A stretch of DNA of 64,000 nucleotides from Pseudooceanicola sp. (GCF_029213205.1 NZ_JARGNH010000003.1:1-64000); one strand, 5' to 3'. Shown: positions 1-10,366, numbered from the stretch's first letter. The notes: generated from the sequence alone by a model not told the origin. Translations and numbers: made by a program.

Positions 1-46
<46 letters not shown>

Positions 47-48
47 CG

Positions 49-67
49 GCGCGGGCAACGCCCGCGC
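49..67 (-). terminator. Hairpin downstream of rnhA
   Basis: GCGCGGGC and GCCCGCGC form a perfect 8-bp stem with a 3-base loop, about 20 bases past the rnhA stop on the minus strand. It is placed like an intrinsic terminator. The tract that should follow it is replaced by the poly-G (poly-C on the plus strand) run, so a U-tract cannot be judged. Confidence 0.5.
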
Positions 68-85
68 AAACCAATTGTTCCAGCT

Positions 86-535
86 CTACTTGAACGGCGC
101 CATCCCGGCCCGGGCCAGCTCATCGGCGCGCTCGTTCTCGGGATGCCCGGCATGGCCCTTGACCCAGGCCCAGGTGACCTCGTGGCGCGCCTGCGCCGCG
201 TCCAGACGCTGCCAGAGCTCGGCATTCTTCACCGGCTTCTTCGCCGCCGTCTTCCAGCCGTTCTTCTTCCAGCCGTGAATCCAGCTGGTCACCCCGTTCT
301 TCACATATTGGCTGTCGGTGATGATGGTGATCGCGGTGCCGCGTCCCAGCGCCTCAAGCGCCGAAATCGCCGCCATCAGCTCCATCCGGTTGTTGGTGGT
401 ATCGGGCTCTCCGCCGGACAATTCGCGTTCCTTCAGAACCCTGTCGCCATCCTTGGCCTGCATCAGAACGCCCCAGCCTCCGGGGCCGGGATTGCCGGAA
501 CAGGCGCCGTCGGTATAGGCAAGGTAATCTGGCAT
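86..535 (-). CDS. rnhA: Ribonuclease HI
   Basis: A 149-residue RNase HI that cleaves the RNA strand of RNA:DNA hybrids, for example at Okazaki primers and R-loops. The N-terminal [15 protein letters not shown] motif is typical. The metal-binding acidic set is visible as D9, E52 (in RMEL), D74 (in ITDSQYV) and D138 (in ERADELA), with the flexible histidine near H128 in VKGHAG. Length matches the bacterial single-domain family (about 150). It lies on the minus strand downstream of ispH with about 100 bases between them and may be cotranscribed with it. Confidence 0.97.
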   Translation of the reverse strand: MPDYLAYTDGACSGNPGPGGWGVLMQAKDGDRVLKERELSGGEPDTTNNRMELMAAISALEALGRGTAITIITDSQYVKNGVTSWIHGWKKNGWKTAAKKPVKNAELWQRLDAAQARHEVTWAWVKGHAGHPENERADELARAGMAPFK

Positions 536-634
536 GGGTCGCGGCCTCGGCTGGTATTACGGGCGGTCAGGAGACACCACGCCGGTGCCGACCCGTCAAG
601 CCCGTTCCGCCGCATTCGGTCCAGCCGCGGCGGA

Positions 635-1588
635 TCAGCCCGGTTGGCGCAGCACCCGTGGCACCTTGAACTCGACGTTTTCCTTGGCGGTCTCCACCAG
701 TTCGACGCGCACATCGAAACGGGTCCGCAGGGCGGCGATGACCTCATCCACCAGCACCTCCGGCGCGCTGGCCCCGGCGGTGACGCCCATCGCGCGGATG
801 CCGTCCAGTGCGCGCCAGTCGATATCGGCGGCGCGCTGCACCAGCTGGGCATAGGCACAGCCCTGGCGCGCTGCGACCTCGACCAGACGTCGCGAATTCG
901 ATGAATTCGGCGCGCCGACCACCAGCATCGCGTCGATCTTGCCAGCCATCGCCTTGACCGCCTCCTGCCGGTTGGTGGTGGCGTAACAGATGTCTTCCTT
1001 GTGGGGCCCGACAATGGATGGAAACCGGGCCTGAAGGGCCGTGACGATCCCGGCGGTGTCATCGATCGACAGGGTGGTCTGGGTGACAAAGGCCAGCCGC
1101 GCGGGATCGCGGACCGCGAGCATCTGCACATCTGCCTCGGTTTCCACCAGCAGCACCTCGCCCGCAGGCAATTGCCCCATGGTGCCGATGGTTTCGGGAT
1201 GGCCGGCATGGCCGATCATCACGATCTGCAATCCGGCGGCATGGTGCCGCTCGGCTTCGATATGCACCTTGCTGACCAGCGGGCAGGTGGCATCGACATA
1301 GATCATCTGGCGCTGCTCGGCCTCGGCGGGCACGCTTTTCGGCACCCCATGCGCGGAAAAGATCACCGGTCGATCGGGCGGGCATTCGTCCAGATCTTCG
1401 ACAAACACCGCACCCTGTTCGCGCAGGCTGTCGACGACGAATTTGTTGTGCACGATTTCATGGCGGACATAGACCGGGGCGCCCCATTTGGTCAGCGCCA
1501 TCTCGACGATCTTGATCGCCCGGTCGACACCGGCGCAGAATCCGCGCGGCGCGGCCAGGTAGAGGGTCAGGGGCGGTCGGTCGGACAT
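635..1588 (-). CDS. ispH: 4-hydroxy-3-methylbut-2-enyl diphosphate reductase
   Basis: A 317-residue IspH/LytB, the last enzyme of the MEP isoprenoid pathway, making IPP and DMAPP through a 4Fe-4S cluster. The three cluster cysteines sit in [12 protein letters not shown] (C18), [11 protein letters not shown] and [10 protein letters not shown], and the substrate-binding HAGHPE and TTN motifs are present. I chose the ATG at 1588 because the protein then begins [20 protein letters not shown], as in the family. An upstream in-frame ATG at 1618 would add 10 unrelated residues. It lies downstream of the NYN gene on the same strand, behind tandem hairpins. Confidence 0.96.
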   Translation of the reverse strand: MSDRPPLTLYLAAPRGFCAGVDRAIKIVEMALTKWGAPVYVRHEIVHNKFVVDSLREQGAVFVEDLDECPPDRPVIFSAHGVPKSVPAEAEQRQMIYVDATCPLVSKVHIEAERHHAAGLQIVMIGHAGHPETIGTMGQLPAGEVLLVETEADVQMLAVRDPARLAFVTQTTLSIDDTAGIVTALQARFPSIVGPHKEDICYATTNRQEAVKAMAGKIDAMLVVGAPNSSNSRRLVEVAARQGCAYAQLVQRAADIDWRALDGIRAMGVTAGASAPEVLVDEVIAALRTRFDVRVELVETAKENVEFKVPRVLRQPG

Positions 1589-1639
1589 CAGAGAGCCTTC
1601 GGAGATGCGGTGCGGCATCTCCGGATTAAGCCAGCCAGC

Positions 1640-1660
1640 GGCCCGCGTCCAGTGCGGGCC
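1640..1660 (-). terminator. Hairpin between NYN gene and ispH
   Basis: GGCCCGC and GCGGGCC form a perfect 7-bp stem around a 7-base loop, about 30 bases after the NYN stop. A second stem, GGAGATGC/GCATCTCC at 1601-1622, follows just before ispH. Neither has a U-tract, so they may be terminators or part of the ispH leader. Confidence 0.4.
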
Positions 1661-1691
1661 GGGGCCAGGTCAATTCGCGGCCGGGTCGCCG

Positions 1692-2264
1692 TCAGGTCGC
1701 AGTGGCGATCGCGCGCATCCGGTCTTCGGTCTGTTCACGTGGCGGGCGGCCAATGACATCGCGCAGCTCGTCCAGCTCGATGAAATTGTCAGCCTGACGG
1801 CGCAGCTCATCCGCGATCATTGGCGGCTGGCTGCGGATCGTCGACACCACCGAAACCCGGACGCCCGAGCGTTGCAGGCTTTCCACCAGGGGGCGGAAAT
1901 CGCCATCGCCGGAAAACAGCACGATGTGATCCACCCGTGGCGCCAGCTCCATCGCATCGACGGTCAGTTCGATGTCCATGTTGCCCTTGACCTTACGCCG
2001 ACCCTGGCTGTCAGTATATTCCTTGGCCGGTTTGGTCACCATGTTGAAGCCGTTGTAGTGCAACCAATCCACCAGTGGCCGAATGGGCGAATATTCTTCA
2101 TTTTCCAGAAGTGCGGTGTAATAGAACGCACGCAGCATTTTCCCTCGCCGCATGAATTCCTGCCGCAACAACTTATAGTCAATGTCGAAGCCCAATGCCT
2201 TGGCTGCCGCGTAAAGATTGGAGCCATCGATGAACAGCGCCAGCCGTTCGTCTTTATAAAACAT
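1692..2264 (-). CDS. NYN domain protein (LabA/DUF88 family)
   Basis: A 190-residue NYN/PIN-like protein. It shows the family's acidic metal site: FIDGSNLY near the N terminus, MDIELTVDAM in the middle and LFSGDGDFRPLVESLQ later, a pattern of predicted RNases related to LabA. The substrate is unknown. The start is ATG 2264 (MFYKDERLALFIDGSN). An ATG 15 bases upstream is possible. It is transcribed away from folK, and the roughly 140 bases between them, which are AT-richer, probably hold both promoters. Family assignment is firm; RNase activity is inferred. Confidence 0.85.
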   Translation of the reverse strand: MFYKDERLALFIDGSNLYAAAKALGFDIDYKLLRQEFMRRGKMLRAFYYTALLENEEYSPIRPLVDWLHYNGFNMVTKPAKEYTDSQGRRKVKGNMDIELTVDAMELAPRVDHIVLFSGDGDFRPLVESLQRSGVRVSVVSTIRSQPPMIADELRRQADNFIELDELRDVIGRPPREQTEDRMRAIATAT

Positions 2265-2406
2265 CAAAATTCCTTCCAAGCACTTGAGACCGGACGCGAC
2301 CGTGAGTGTGTGAAACGTTTACGTTCAGCCTAAGGTGTAAAAAATACGTGCTTGCAGGCGACGCATCAAGCCCGCTGGTATGTTCAAAAGTATAGGAATC
2401 GTCCCC

Positions 2407-2985
2407 TTGACCCAAAGTTACTTCGCTGCAATCGGAGGGAATACTCCCAACGGGTCCATGCAATCATTGGATGTGGTGCGTCGCGCGGTTGTCGACCTCG
2501 GTTCGGTCGGGTTTCAGGTCACGGCGGTCAGTGCGCTCTATCAAACCCCGGCTTACCCGGCGGGATCGGGGGCGGATTTCATCAATGCCGCCGTCGCCTT
2601 TGACAGCCGCAAATCGCCCGACGAGGTGCTGGCAATATTCCATGATATCGAGCGGTTACGTGGTCGTCAGCGCCAGGAGCGCTGGGGCCCACGGACCCTT
2701 GACCTTGACCTGTTGGCGCAGGGTGCGCGGGTACTGCCTGACCGGGCGACATGGCGGCACTGGTGGGCGATTCCAGCCGCCGAACAGCGCGATTCCACCC
2801 CCGATCGGCTGGTTCTTCCGCACCCCCGGTTGCAGGATCGGGGCTTCGTACTGATTCCCCTTCGTGACATCGCGCCTGCGTGGCGGCACCCGGTGCTGGA
2901 GCGTTCGGTCGCGGAAATGTGCGCAGATTTGCCCGCTTGTGAGGTCGAATCCGTGCTGAAACTGGCCGATCCGCCTTGTGTTTGA
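2407..2985 (+). CDS. folK: 2-amino-4-hydroxy-6-hydroxymethyldihydropteridine diphosphokinase
   Basis: HPPK transfers pyrophosphate from ATP to 6-hydroxymethyl-7,8-dihydropterin in folate synthesis. The family signature is clear in RWGPRTLDLDLLAQG, followed by LPHPRLQDRGFVLIPL. I prefer the TTG at 2407, preceded by AGGA nine bases upstream, because the protein then starts directly with the first strand (TQSYFAAIGGN), as HPPKs do. An in-frame ATG at 2380 adds nine residues and lacks a ribosome binding site. At about 192 residues it is slightly long for HPPK. Confidence 0.92.
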   Translation: MTQSYFAAIGGNTPNGSMQSLDVVRRAVVDLGSVGFQVTAVSALYQTPAYPAGSGADFINAAVAFDSRKSPDEVLAIFHDIERLRGRQRQERWGPRTLDLDLLAQGARVLPDRATWRHWWAIPAAEQRDSTPDRLVLPHPRLQDRGFVLIPLRDIAPAWRHPVLERSVAEMCADLPACEVESVLKLADPPCV

Positions 2986-3038
2986 GCGGGGCTGTGCCTA
3001 TTACACGCTTTCTGCCGCCTTGATGAGTTGGAGTGACC

Positions 3039-3392
3039 ATGGCCCGGGTGACCGTAGAAGATTGCGTCGACAAGGTTCCGAACCGGTTCGAACTGGTGAT
3101 GCTGGCCGCACATCGTGCGCGTGAGGTATCTTCCGGGTCGCCGATCACCATCGACCGTGACAACGACAAGAATCCCGTCGTGGCGCTGCGTGAAATCGCC
3201 GACGAGACCCAAAGCGCCGACGAACTTCGCGAGCGCCTGATCGAGGCCAATCAGAACCAGATCGAGGTGGACGAGCCCGAGGACGACAACATGTCGTTGC
3301 TGATGGGCGCCGAAGTCGACAAACCGGCCGAGGACGACATGAGCGAAGAACGCTTGCTGCGTCAGCTTATGGAAGCCCAGGGGCAGGATTAA
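3039..3392 (+). CDS. rpoZ: DNA-directed RNA polymerase omega subunit
   Basis: A 117-residue omega subunit that helps assemble the beta-prime subunit of RNA polymerase. The start [20 protein letters not shown] and the following helix AAHRAREV are diagnostic. The C terminus is extended and very acidic (EPEDDN, EDDMSEE), as in other alphaproteobacteria. TTGGAGTG lies just before the ATG. It is directly upstream of the ppGpp enzyme gene rsh, the conserved rpoZ-rsh pairing; omega forms part of one ppGpp site on RNA polymerase in E. coli. Confidence 0.97.
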   Translation: MARVTVEDCVDKVPNRFELVMLAAHRAREVSSGSPITIDRDNDKNPVVALREIADETQSADELRERLIEANQNQIEVDEPEDDNMSLLMGAEVDKPAEDDMSEERLLRQLMEAQGQD

Positions 3393-3430
3393 CCGACGGG
3401 CGAACCCACTCAGAGAGGCACAAGGGCATC

Positions 3431-5587
3431 ATGATCGCGGTTGACGACTTGATTGCTCTGGTCCGCGCCTACAATCCCAAGACCGATGAAAAACTGATCC
3501 GCAGGGCCTATGAATACGGCGCTGCGGCGCATGAGGGCCAGCTGCGCCAGTCCGGTGAGCCCTATTTCAGCCACCCGGTGGCGGTGGCCGCGATCCTGAC
3601 CCAGCAAAAGCTGGACGATGCGACGATCATCACCGCGCTGTTGCATGACACCATCGAAGACACCGCAGCCAGTTACAGCGAAGTCGCCAAGATTTTTGGC
3701 CACGACATCGCCGATCTGGTCGACGGCGTCACCAAACTGACCAAGCTGCAATTGTCGTCGACCGAAACCCAGCAAGCGGAAAACTTTCGCAAGCTGCTGA
3801 TGGCGATGTCCAAAGATCTGCGGGTGATTTTGGTCAAGCTGGCCGACCGGCTGCACAATATGCGCACCATTCGCGCGATGCGGAGCGAAAAGCAGGTCCA
3901 GAAGGCCCGCGAGACCATGGATATCTTTGCGCCGCTGGCCGGTCGCATGGGCATGCAATGGATGCGCGAAGAGCTGGAGGATCTGGCTTTCAAGGTGCTG
4001 AACCCGGAAGCCCGGCAATCGATCCTGCGCCGCTTCGTTACCCTGCAAAGCGATTCCGGCGGGGTGATCGAGCGGATCTCGGCGGATATGCAGAACGAGC
4101 TGGCCGAGGCCGGGATCGAGGCCGAGATCCTGGGCCGCGCCAAGAAACCCTATTCGATCTGGCGCAAGATGCAGGAAAAGGACCTCGGGTTTTCCCGGCT
4201 GTCCGACATCTATGGGTTTCGCGTCATCACCGGGTCTGAGGATGCCTGTTACCGGGCGCTGGGGGTGATCCACCGGCGCTGGAGGGCGGTGCCCGGGCGG
4301 TTCAAGGATTACATCAGCCAGCCGAAATCGAACGGCTATCGCTCGATCCACACCACGGTTTCGGGGCGCGACGGCAAGCGCGTCGAGGTGCAGATCCGCA
4401 CCCGCGAAATGCATGAGATGGCCGAGGCCGGGGTGGCCGCGCATTGGTCCTATCGCGACGGGGTGCCGGCGGAAAACCCGTTTGCGGTCGACCCGGTGAA
4501 ATGGCTGTCTGGTCTGACTGAGCAATTCAACAGCGAAGAAGATCACCAGGATTTCCTCGAAGCGGTCAAGCTGGAGATGTATACCGACAAGGTATTCTGC
4601 TTCACCCCCAAGGGTGAGGTGATCAAGCTGCCGCGCGGTGCCACGCCGATTGATTTCGCCTATGCGATCCACACCAGGATCGGCAACGCCTGTGTCGGGG
4701 CCAAGATCGATGGGATGCGGGTGCCGCTGTGGACCCGGGTCAAAAACGGCCAGTCGGTCGAGATCACCACCGCCGAGGGCCAGATGCCGCAGGCGACCTG
4801 GCTGGAGATGGCCGCCACCGGCAAGGCAAAATCGGCGATCCGTCGGGCATTGCGTGAGGTCGATCGCGAACGCTTCATCCGTCTCGGGCAGGAATTGGCG
4901 CGGTCGGGGTTTGAACATGTCGGCAAGCGCGCCACGGACAAGGCATTGGATACCGCGGCGCGGCATCTGCGCCTTGAGGACCGTCACGAGGTGCTGGCGC
5001 GCCTCGGTTCGGCCGAGATGACGGCGCGCGATGTGGTGCGGGCGGTCTATCCCAATCTGGTGCCCAACGACGGCCCCGGGATCGCCTGGGAACGTGCGGT
5101 GATCGGCCTGGCGGCGGGGCAGAGTTTCGAACGCGGGTCTTGTTGCCAGCCGCTGCCGGGCGAACGGATCGTCGGGATCACCTGGCGCGGGCGCGGGGTG
5201 GTGGTGCATGCGATTGATTGCGACAAGCTGGCGGAATTCGAGGACCAGCCCGATCGCTGGATCGATCTGCATTGGCATTCGGGCAAGCACAAACCGATCT
5301 ATCCGGTGACACTTGGGATCACGATGGGCAATGACGCTGGCGTCTTGGGGCGAATCTGCACATTGATCGGTGAGCAGAAAGCCAATATCTCGGATCTTCG
5401 GATCGCCGACCGGAAACCGGATTTCTACCGGGTGTCGATCGATCTGGAGCTGAGTGACGTCGAACATCTGCACACGGTCGTTTCCGCGCTGGAGGCGGAA
5501 AGCGATGTCGCCGCAGTCGAACGGCGCCGATATGCGCCCGAGGCCGATCCGGCCCGGGCAGCACAGGGAGAGGCCGTTGGTCTTTAA
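3431..5587 (+). CDS. rsh: Bifunctional (p)ppGpp synthetase/hydrolase (RelA/SpoT homologue)
   Basis: A 718-residue long-form RSH enzyme that makes and breaks the stringent-response alarmone. In order: an HD hydrolase domain (SHPVAVAAIL, then LLHDTIEDT) in the first 150 residues, the synthetase domain near 235-345 (RLSDIYGFRVI, NGYRSIHTTV), a TGS domain from about 385 (KVFCFTPKGEVIKLPRG) and a C-terminal ACT domain (GVLGRICTLIGEQKANISDL). Keeping both the HDxxED-like and synthetase motifs suggests a bifunctional enzyme, the single long RSH typical of alphaproteobacteria. Its end overlaps the DUF2062 gene. Confidence 0.97.
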   Translation: MIAVDDLIALVRAYNPKTDEKLIRRAYEYGAAAHEGQLRQSGEPYFSHPVAVAAILTQQKLDDATIITALLHDTIEDTAASYSEVAKIFGHDIADLVDGVTKLTKLQLSSTETQQAENFRKLLMAMSKDLRVILVKLADRLHNMRTIRAMRSEKQVQKARETMDIFAPLAGRMGMQWMREELEDLAFKVLNPEARQSILRRFVTLQSDSGGVIERISADMQNELAEAGIEAEILGRAKKPYSIWRKMQEKDLGFSRLSDIYGFRVITGSEDACYRALGVIHRRWRAVPGRFKDYISQPKSNGYRSIHTTVSGRDGKRVEVQIRTREMHEMAEAGVAAHWSYRDGVPAENPFAVDPVKWLSGLTEQFNSEEDHQDFLEAVKLEMYTDKVFCFTPKGEVIKLPRGATPIDFAYAIHTRIGNACVGAKIDGMRVPLWTRVKNGQSVEITTAEGQMPQATWLEMAATGKAKSAIRRALREVDRERFIRLGQELARSGFEHVGKRATDKALDTAARHLRLEDRHEVLARLGSAEMTARDVVRAVYPNLVPNDGPGIAWERAVIGLAAGQSFERGSCCQPLPGERIVGITWRGRGVVVHAIDCDKLAEFEDQPDRWIDLHWHSGKHKPIYPVTLGITMGNDAGVLGRICTLIGEQKANISDLRIADRKPDFYRVSIDLELSDVEHLHTVVSALEAESDVAAVERRRYAPEADPARAAQGEAVGL

Positions 5588-6239
5588 ACGCAGGGACAGA
5601 CGACCGATCTGGAAAATCCTTTGGGATCTGCTCTGGCCCAAGGGCGGCTGGGCGCGGGCGTTTCACTATGTCCGCCACCGGCTGCGGCGGTTGCCTGACA
5701 GTCCGGACCGGATTGCGCGCGGCATCTTTGCCGGGGTGTTCACCGTGTTTTCCCCGCTTTACGGCCTGCATTTCGTGATCGCGGCACTGATCGCCAAGAT
5801 CATGCGCGGCAATATCCTGGCGGCGTTGCTGGCGACCTTTGTCGGCAATCCGCTGACCTATCTGCCGATTGCGGTGGTGTCGCTGCAGACCGGGCATTTC
5901 CTGCTGGGGCGTCCACCGCGCCCGGATGACGAGGTGCACCGCACCATCGCGGGCAAATTCGCCGATGCGGCACTGGCGCTGAAACACAACTTCAGCGCCC
6001 TGTTCAACGACCGCGACGCCGATTGGAATGGGCTCAGCATCTTTTACCATGAGGTGTTCTTTCCCTATCTGATTGGTGGCGTTGTTCCCGGCATCATTGC
6101 CGGAATTGTGGCCTATTATGTGTCGCTGCCGCTGATCCGCGCCTATCAGCATCACCGCAAAGGGGCCTTGCAAGAGCGTCTGAAACGCATCAAGTCTGCG
6201 AAGACCGCCAAGGCCGAGGGCAAACCGCCCACGGCCTGA
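5577..6239 (+). CDS. DUF2062 domain membrane protein
   Basis: A 220-residue inner-membrane protein with the DUF2062 pattern: basic N terminus ([12 protein letters not shown]), [21 protein letters not shown], a second membrane stretch with [13 protein letters not shown], and a C-terminal segment followed by a lysine-rich tail. I chose TTG 5577, which has GGGAGAGG about four bases upstream and gives the usual family start; it overlaps the rsh stop by 11 bases, implying translational coupling. No biochemical role is established. It is regularly found between rsh and pdxJ in this order of bacteria. Confidence 0.88.
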   Translation: MVFKRRDRRPIWKILWDLLWPKGGWARAFHYVRHRLRRLPDSPDRIARGIFAGVFTVFSPLYGLHFVIAALIAKIMRGNILAALLATFVGNPLTYLPIAVVSLQTGHFLLGRPPRPDDEVHRTIAGKFADAALALKHNFSALFNDRDADWNGLSIFYHEVFFPYLIGGVVPGIIAGIVAYYVSLPLIRAYQHHRKGALQERLKRIKSAKTAKAEGKPPTA

Positions 6240-6256
6240 CATCTGGAGGCAAGCCC

Positions 6257-6997
6257 ATGACTCACCTGCGCCTAGGTGTGAATATCGACCATGTCGCCAC
6301 TGTGCGAAACGCCCGTGGCGGCATCTATCCGGACCCCTTGCGCGCCGCCAGGCTGGCGCAGGAATCCGGCGCCGACGGGATCACCGCGCATCTGCGCGAG
6401 GATCGCCGCCATATTTCGGATGCCGATATCGAAGGGTTGATGCAGGTGTTGACGGTGCCGCTGAATTTCGAGATGGCGGCGACCGACGAAATGCAGGCGA
6501 TTGCCCTGCGTCACAAGCCGCATGCGGTCTGTCTGGTCCCCGAAAAGCGCGAGGAACGGACCACCGAAGGCGGGCTGGAAGTGGCGCGCGAGGAAAACAA
6601 GCTGGCGCATTTCATCGCGCCGCTGCGCGAGGCCGGGTGCCGGGTGTCGATCTTTATCGCCGCCGACCGGGCGCAGATCGAGGCCGCCCACCGGATCGGC
6701 GCCGAGGTGATTGAACTGCACACTGGCGCCTATTGCGACAGCTTTGCCGAAGGCCGTTTCGAGGACAGCGCGCGCGAGTTGGAGCGGCTGCGCGAGATGT
6801 CGGGACTTGCCGATTCTCTGGGTCTTGAGGTGCATGCCGGTCATGGGCTGACCTATGATACGGTCACGCCGATCGCCGCCTTCCCCGAGGTGAAAGAGCT
6901 GAATATCGGTCATTTCCTGATCGGTGAGGCGATTTTCCTTGGGTTGAAGCCGGCGATCATCGAAATGCGCCGTCTGATGGATGCTGCCCGGGCATGA
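6257..6997 (+). CDS. pdxJ: Pyridoxine 5'-phosphate synthase
   Basis: A 246-residue PdxJ, a TIM-barrel enzyme condensing 3-amino-2-oxopropyl phosphate with 1-deoxyxylulose 5-phosphate to pyridoxine 5'-phosphate (DXP-dependent vitamin B6 pathway). The start [19 protein letters not shown], the EMAATDEM segment, [17 protein letters not shown] and the phosphate-binding [12 protein letters not shown] are all typical. GGAGG precedes the ATG. Its stop overlaps the acpS start by four bases, so the two are coupled. Confidence 0.97.
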   Translation: MTHLRLGVNIDHVATVRNARGGIYPDPLRAARLAQESGADGITAHLREDRRHISDADIEGLMQVLTVPLNFEMAATDEMQAIALRHKPHAVCLVPEKREERTTEGGLEVAREENKLAHFIAPLREAGCRVSIFIAADRAQIEAAHRIGAEVIELHTGAYCDSFAEGRFEDSARELERLREMSGLADSLGLEVHAGHGLTYDTVTPIAAFPEVKELNIGHFLIGEAIFLGLKPAIIEMRRLMDAARA

Positions 6998-7431
6998 TCC
7001 TCGGCATCGGCACCGATCTGGCCAATATCGAACGGATTCAAGGCACCCTGGATCGCTTTGGCGACCGGTTTCGCAACCGGGTGTTTACCGAGATCGAACA
7101 ACGCAAGGCCGAGCGTCGCAAGGATGTCGCCGGCACCTATGCCAAACGCTGGGCCGCGAAAGAGGCCTGTTCCAAGGCGCTGGGCACCGGCCTGCGGATG
7201 GGCATCGCCTGGAAGGACATGGCGGTCTCGAACATGCGCAGCGGCCAGCCCAAGATGCATCTGACCGGCTGGGCCGCCGAGCGGCTGAAAGAGATGACAC
7301 CGGCGGGCCATCACAGTGTGATCCATGTGACGCTGACGGATGATCACCCCTGGGCACAGGCCTTTGTGGTGATCGAGGCGCTGCCGATCGACGCCGATCC
7401 GCCGATGATACCGATGCCGCCGGGGCATTAA
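6994..7431 (+). CDS. acpS: Holo-[acyl-carrier-protein] synthase
   Basis: A 145-residue AcpS that attaches the 4'-phosphopantetheine arm of CoA to acyl carrier protein. The Mg-binding aspartate is in [14 protein letters not shown], and the second acidic residue is in [16 protein letters not shown]. It starts on an ATG overlapping the pdxJ stop. Pairing with pdxJ is a very old gene order shared with E. coli. The C terminus carries a short proline-rich extension after the core fold. Confidence 0.96.
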   Translation: MILGIGTDLANIERIQGTLDRFGDRFRNRVFTEIEQRKAERRKDVAGTYAKRWAAKEACSKALGTGLRMGIAWKDMAVSNMRSGQPKMHLTGWAAERLKEMTPAGHHSVIHVTLTDDHPWAQAFVVIEALPIDADPPMIPMPPGH

Positions 7432-7458
7432 GCCGTCCTCGTGCCAGCGTCCGCAACC

Positions 7459-7487
7459 TTGACACTGCGCCACCGCCCCCGCATGTA
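7459..7487 (+). promoter_or_regulatory. Possible sigma-70 promoter before lepB
   Basis: A perfect TTGACA lies 17 bases upstream of CATGTA, about 30 bases before the lepB ATG. The -10 is a poor match, so this is only a candidate. It would let lepB-rnc-era be expressed separately from pdxJ-acpS. Confidence 0.3.
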
Positions 7488-7517
7488 ACCCCCAAGGCAG
7501 CAGCAGGGACAATTCAC

Positions 7518-8357
7518 ATGGCAAGCGAAGGCGGCTTCGGCAGCGCGGTCTGGGAGACCATCAAGACTATCTTTTGGGCGCTGATCATCGCCGGCGTTTT
7601 TCGCACCTTGCTGTTTCAACCGTTCTGGATCCCCTCGGGATCGATGAAGGACACGCTGCTGATCGGCGATTTCCTGTTCGTCAACAAGATGGCCTATGGC
7701 TATTCCTACGCTTCATGCCCCTCGATCCGGATTCAGAAATTCGGCATCGACGTGGATGCCAGTGACATCTGCGGCGTGATCGACGGCGACAACACCCGGA
7801 TCCTGGGCAGTGAGCCCGAGCGCGGCGATGTGGTGGTGTTCCGCCACCCGGTGACCGGACAGGATTACATCAAGCGGCTGGTCGGTCTGCCCGGCGATAC
7901 CATTCAGATGATCGACGGCGTGTTGCAGATCAATGGCGCCGCGGTGCAGCTGGCCGATGGCGGTCAATTCAGCGAGACCTATGACCGTCAGGGCCCGGAA
8001 GGGCGCCCGCCGCGTTGCGAGAACGGCGCCGTCGGGCCGGGGGCGGAATGCCTGAAGTCGCGGCAGATCGAAACCCTGCCGAACGGGGTCGCGCATTCGA
8101 TCCTGAATATCGGCAGCTTTCGCGGTGCCGATGAAACCGGCGTGTTCCATGTGCCCGAAGGCCATTACTTCATGATGGGCGACAACCGTGACAATTCGCT
8201 CGACTCCCGGTTCGCGCCGACGGCGGGCGGGGTCGGGTTCGTGCCCTTCGAAAACCTGATCGGACGGGCTGACCGGATCATGTTCTCTTCTGCTGGCCGT
8301 TCGATGCTGTTCTTCTGGACCTGGCGTGGCGACCGGTTCTTCAAAGGGATCACTTAG
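7518..8357 (+). CDS. lepB: Signal peptidase I
   Basis: A 279-residue type I signal peptidase that cleaves Sec and Tat signal peptides on the periplasmic face of the inner membrane. One N-terminal membrane helix ([16 protein letters not shown]) is followed by the box with the catalytic serine in [13 protein letters not shown] (S42), the catalytic lysine in [12 protein letters not shown] (K119) and the box [13 protein letters not shown] large insert with cysteines lies between boxes, as in other proteobacterial LepB. It is followed within 10 bases by rnc. Confidence 0.97.
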   Translation: MASEGGFGSAVWETIKTIFWALIIAGVFRTLLFQPFWIPSGSMKDTLLIGDFLFVNKMAYGYSYASCPSIRIQKFGIDVDASDICGVIDGDNTRILGSEPERGDVVVFRHPVTGQDYIKRLVGLPGDTIQMIDGVLQINGAAVQLADGGQFSETYDRQGPEGRPPRCENGAVGPGAECLKSRQIETLPNGVAHSILNIGSFRGADETGVFHVPEGHYFMMGDNRDNSLDSRFAPTAGGVGFVPFENLIGRADRIMFSSAGRSMLFFWTWRGDRFFKGIT

Positions 8358-8367
8358 GCCTGCGGCG

Positions 8368-9051
8368 ATGAAGCTGTCGCGCGACCAGATCGAATTTCAG
8401 CACCGGCTCGGGCATCAATTCGCCCAGCCGCAATTGCTGCAGCGTGCCCTGACCCATCCCTCACTGTCCTCGCCGAACCGTTCCGATAATCAGCGGCTGG
8501 AATTTCTGGGTGACCGGGTGCTGGGGCTGGTGATGGCGCAGGCGCTGCTGGCCGCCGACCGCGCCGCGACCGAGGGCCAGCTGGCGCCGCGGTTCAACGC
8601 GCTGGTGCGCAAGGAAAGCTGCGCCGACGTCGCGCGTGAGATTGACCTCGGCGCGGTGCTGAAACTCGGCCGATCGGAAATGATGACCGGTGGGCGGCGC
8701 AAAGAGGCACTGCTGGGTGACGCAATGGAAGCGGTGATTGCGGCGGTTTATCTGGACGCGGGCTTTGAAACGGCGCAAAGCCTGATCCTGCGGCTCTGGG
8801 GCAAACGGATCGAGTCGGTCGAAGACGATGCCCGCGATGCCAAATCGGCGTTGCAGGAATGGGCTCAGGCGCGTGGGCTGGCGCGCCCGGATTATGTTGA
8901 ATTGTTGCGCAGCGGCCCGGATCATGCCCCGGTGTTCACCATCGAGGCCCGGTTGACGACCGGCGACAAGGCCAAGGGGCGTGATGCCTCCAAACGCAAG
9001 GCGGAACAGGCGGCGGCGCAGGCCCTGCTGGACAAGGTAGACAGGACATGA
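8368..9051 (+). CDS. rnc: Ribonuclease III
   Basis: A 227-residue RNase III that processes rRNA precursors and other double-stranded RNA. The catalytic signature [14 protein letters not shown] and the second metal site [16 protein letters not shown] are clear, and a double-stranded-RNA-binding domain ends the protein ([17 protein letters not shown], then [15 protein letters not shown]). I chose ATG 8368 ([16 protein letters not shown]) rather than the ATG at 8326 inside lepB. The stop overlaps era by four bases, as in many proteobacteria. Confidence 0.97.
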   Translation: MKLSRDQIEFQHRLGHQFAQPQLLQRALTHPSLSSPNRSDNQRLEFLGDRVLGLVMAQALLAADRAATEGQLAPRFNALVRKESCADVAREIDLGAVLKLGRSEMMTGGRRKEALLGDAMEAVIAAVYLDAGFETAQSLILRLWGKRIESVEDDARDAKSALQEWAQARGLARPDYVELLRSGPDHAPVFTIEARLTTGDKAKGRDASKRKAEQAAAQALLDKVDRT

Positions 9052-9956
9052 CCCAGACACGTGCCGGTTTCGTTGCCCTGATCGGCGAACCCAATGCCGG
9101 CAAATCGACGCTGCTGAACCGGATGGTCGGTGCCAAGGTCAGCATCGTTACCCATAAGGTGCAGACCACCCGCGCCCGGATCCGGGGTGTGGCGATGGCG
9201 GGCGAGACCCAGATCGTGTTTGTCGACACACCGGGCCTGTTTCAGCCGAAGCGACGGCTGGACCGGGCGATGGTGTCGGCGGCCTGGGGCGGCGCGGCGG
9301 ATGCCGATATCGTGGTGCTGCTGGTCGAGGCGCAGCGCGGCGTGACCGAGGGGGTCAAGACCATCCTCGGCAAGTTGCGCGACATGCCCGAGGGACACAA
9401 GGTGGCGCTGGCGATCAACAAGATCGACCGGGTCGAGGCCCCGAATCTGCTGGCGCTGACCGAAAGCCTGAACGCCGAGTTCGATTTCGTCCGCACATTC
9501 ATGATCTCGGCCGAAAAGGGCCACGGGATCGATGCCCTGCGCGACTGGCTGGCCGAGGAATTGCCCGAAGGTCCCTGGCTCTATCCCGAGGACCAGATTG
9601 CCGATCTGCCGTTGCGGATGATCGCGGCCGAGATGACGCGCGAGAAACTGACCCTGCGGCTGCATCAGGAACTGCCCTATCAACTGACCGTCGAGACCGA
9701 GAATTGGGAAGAGCGCAAGGACGGCTCGGCCCGGATCGATCAGATCATCTATGTCAGCCGTGATGGCCACAAAGGCATCGTGCTGGGCAAGAAGGGCGAG
9801 ACGATCAAGGCGGTTTCGACCGCGGCCCGCGCCGAGATCTCGGCCTTCATGGGACGTCCGGTGCATCTGTTCCTGCAGGTCAAAGTGCGCGAGAACTGGC
9901 AGGACGAGGCGGCGCGCTATTCCGAGATGGGCCTGGATATCCGCGACGGCAACTAG
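9048..9956 (+). CDS. era: GTPase Era
   Basis: A 302-residue Era, a GTPase that binds the 3' end of 16S rRNA and helps mature the 30S subunit. G1 is [10 protein letters not shown]3 is DTPGL, G4 is NKID, and the C-terminal KH domain carries [15 protein letters not shown]. It starts within the rnc stop, so rnc and era are translated together. In many Rhodobacterales this block continues with DUF1491 and recO; here only DUF1491 follows. Confidence 0.97.
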   Translation: MTQTRAGFVALIGEPNAGKSTLLNRMVGAKVSIVTHKVQTTRARIRGVAMAGETQIVFVDTPGLFQPKRRLDRAMVSAAWGGAADADIVVLLVEAQRGVTEGVKTILGKLRDMPEGHKVALAINKIDRVEAPNLLALTESLNAEFDFVRTFMISAEKGHGIDALRDWLAEELPEGPWLYPEDQIADLPLRMIAAEMTREKLTLRLHQELPYQLTVETENWEERKDGSARIDQIIYVSRDGHKGIVLGKKGETIKAVSTAARAEISAFMGRPVHLFLQVKVRENWQDEAARYSEMGLDIRDGN

Positions 9957-10036
9957 GCGACATTGCGGTTCCCCTGTTGATCTCTGGAACACAATCCGCG
10001 CAGCCCCCTTTGTCCATTCGAGTGAAAACACCCGTC

Positions 10037-10366
10037 ATGCGCCTGACCGCTTCTTTCTGGGTTTCCGCCTATCTCGCCCGGCTCCGGCTGGCCGATATTC
10101 CGGCCTTCGTTACCGCGCATGGTGATGACACCGGCGGTTCGGTTCTGGTTAAGCTCAACACGCTGGACGGGCAGGCCGTCGCGCTCACCCGCAGTTTCGA
10201 TCTGACCAGCGGCGCCCGGGTCTGGGTGGAACTGGCGCGCGGCGATGAGGCCGAGGTTGACGCCGCCATCGGGCGGCAGCGCGGCTTTGACCCCGATCTC
10301 TGGGTGATCGAGGTCGAGGATCGGCAGGGGCGACACCTGCTTGACGAACCGGGGCTTTCCGACTGA
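10037..10366 (+). CDS. DUF1491 family protein
   Basis: A 109-residue cytosolic protein matching DUF1491: start MRLTASFWVSAYLARLRLADIPAFV, then GDDTGGSVLVKLNTLDG and a C-terminal WVIEVEDRQGRHLLDE. The family is confined mainly to alphaproteobacteria and usually lies beside era/recO. No function is known. I chose ATG 10037 because the family starts here; an in-frame ATG 60 bases upstream is unlikely. Confidence 0.87.
   Translation: MRLTASFWVSAYLARLRLADIPAFVTAHGDDTGGSVLVKLNTLDGQAVALTRSFDLTSGARVWVELARGDEAEVDAAIGRQRGFDPDLWVIEVEDRQGRHLLDEPGLSD

Noticed and set aside
3410-5641. 743-codon open frame on the minus strand opposite rsh
   Set aside because: It is the shadow of a high-GC coding gene on the other strand; its residues show no domain and are rich in H, R, G, P and Q as expected for antisense frames.
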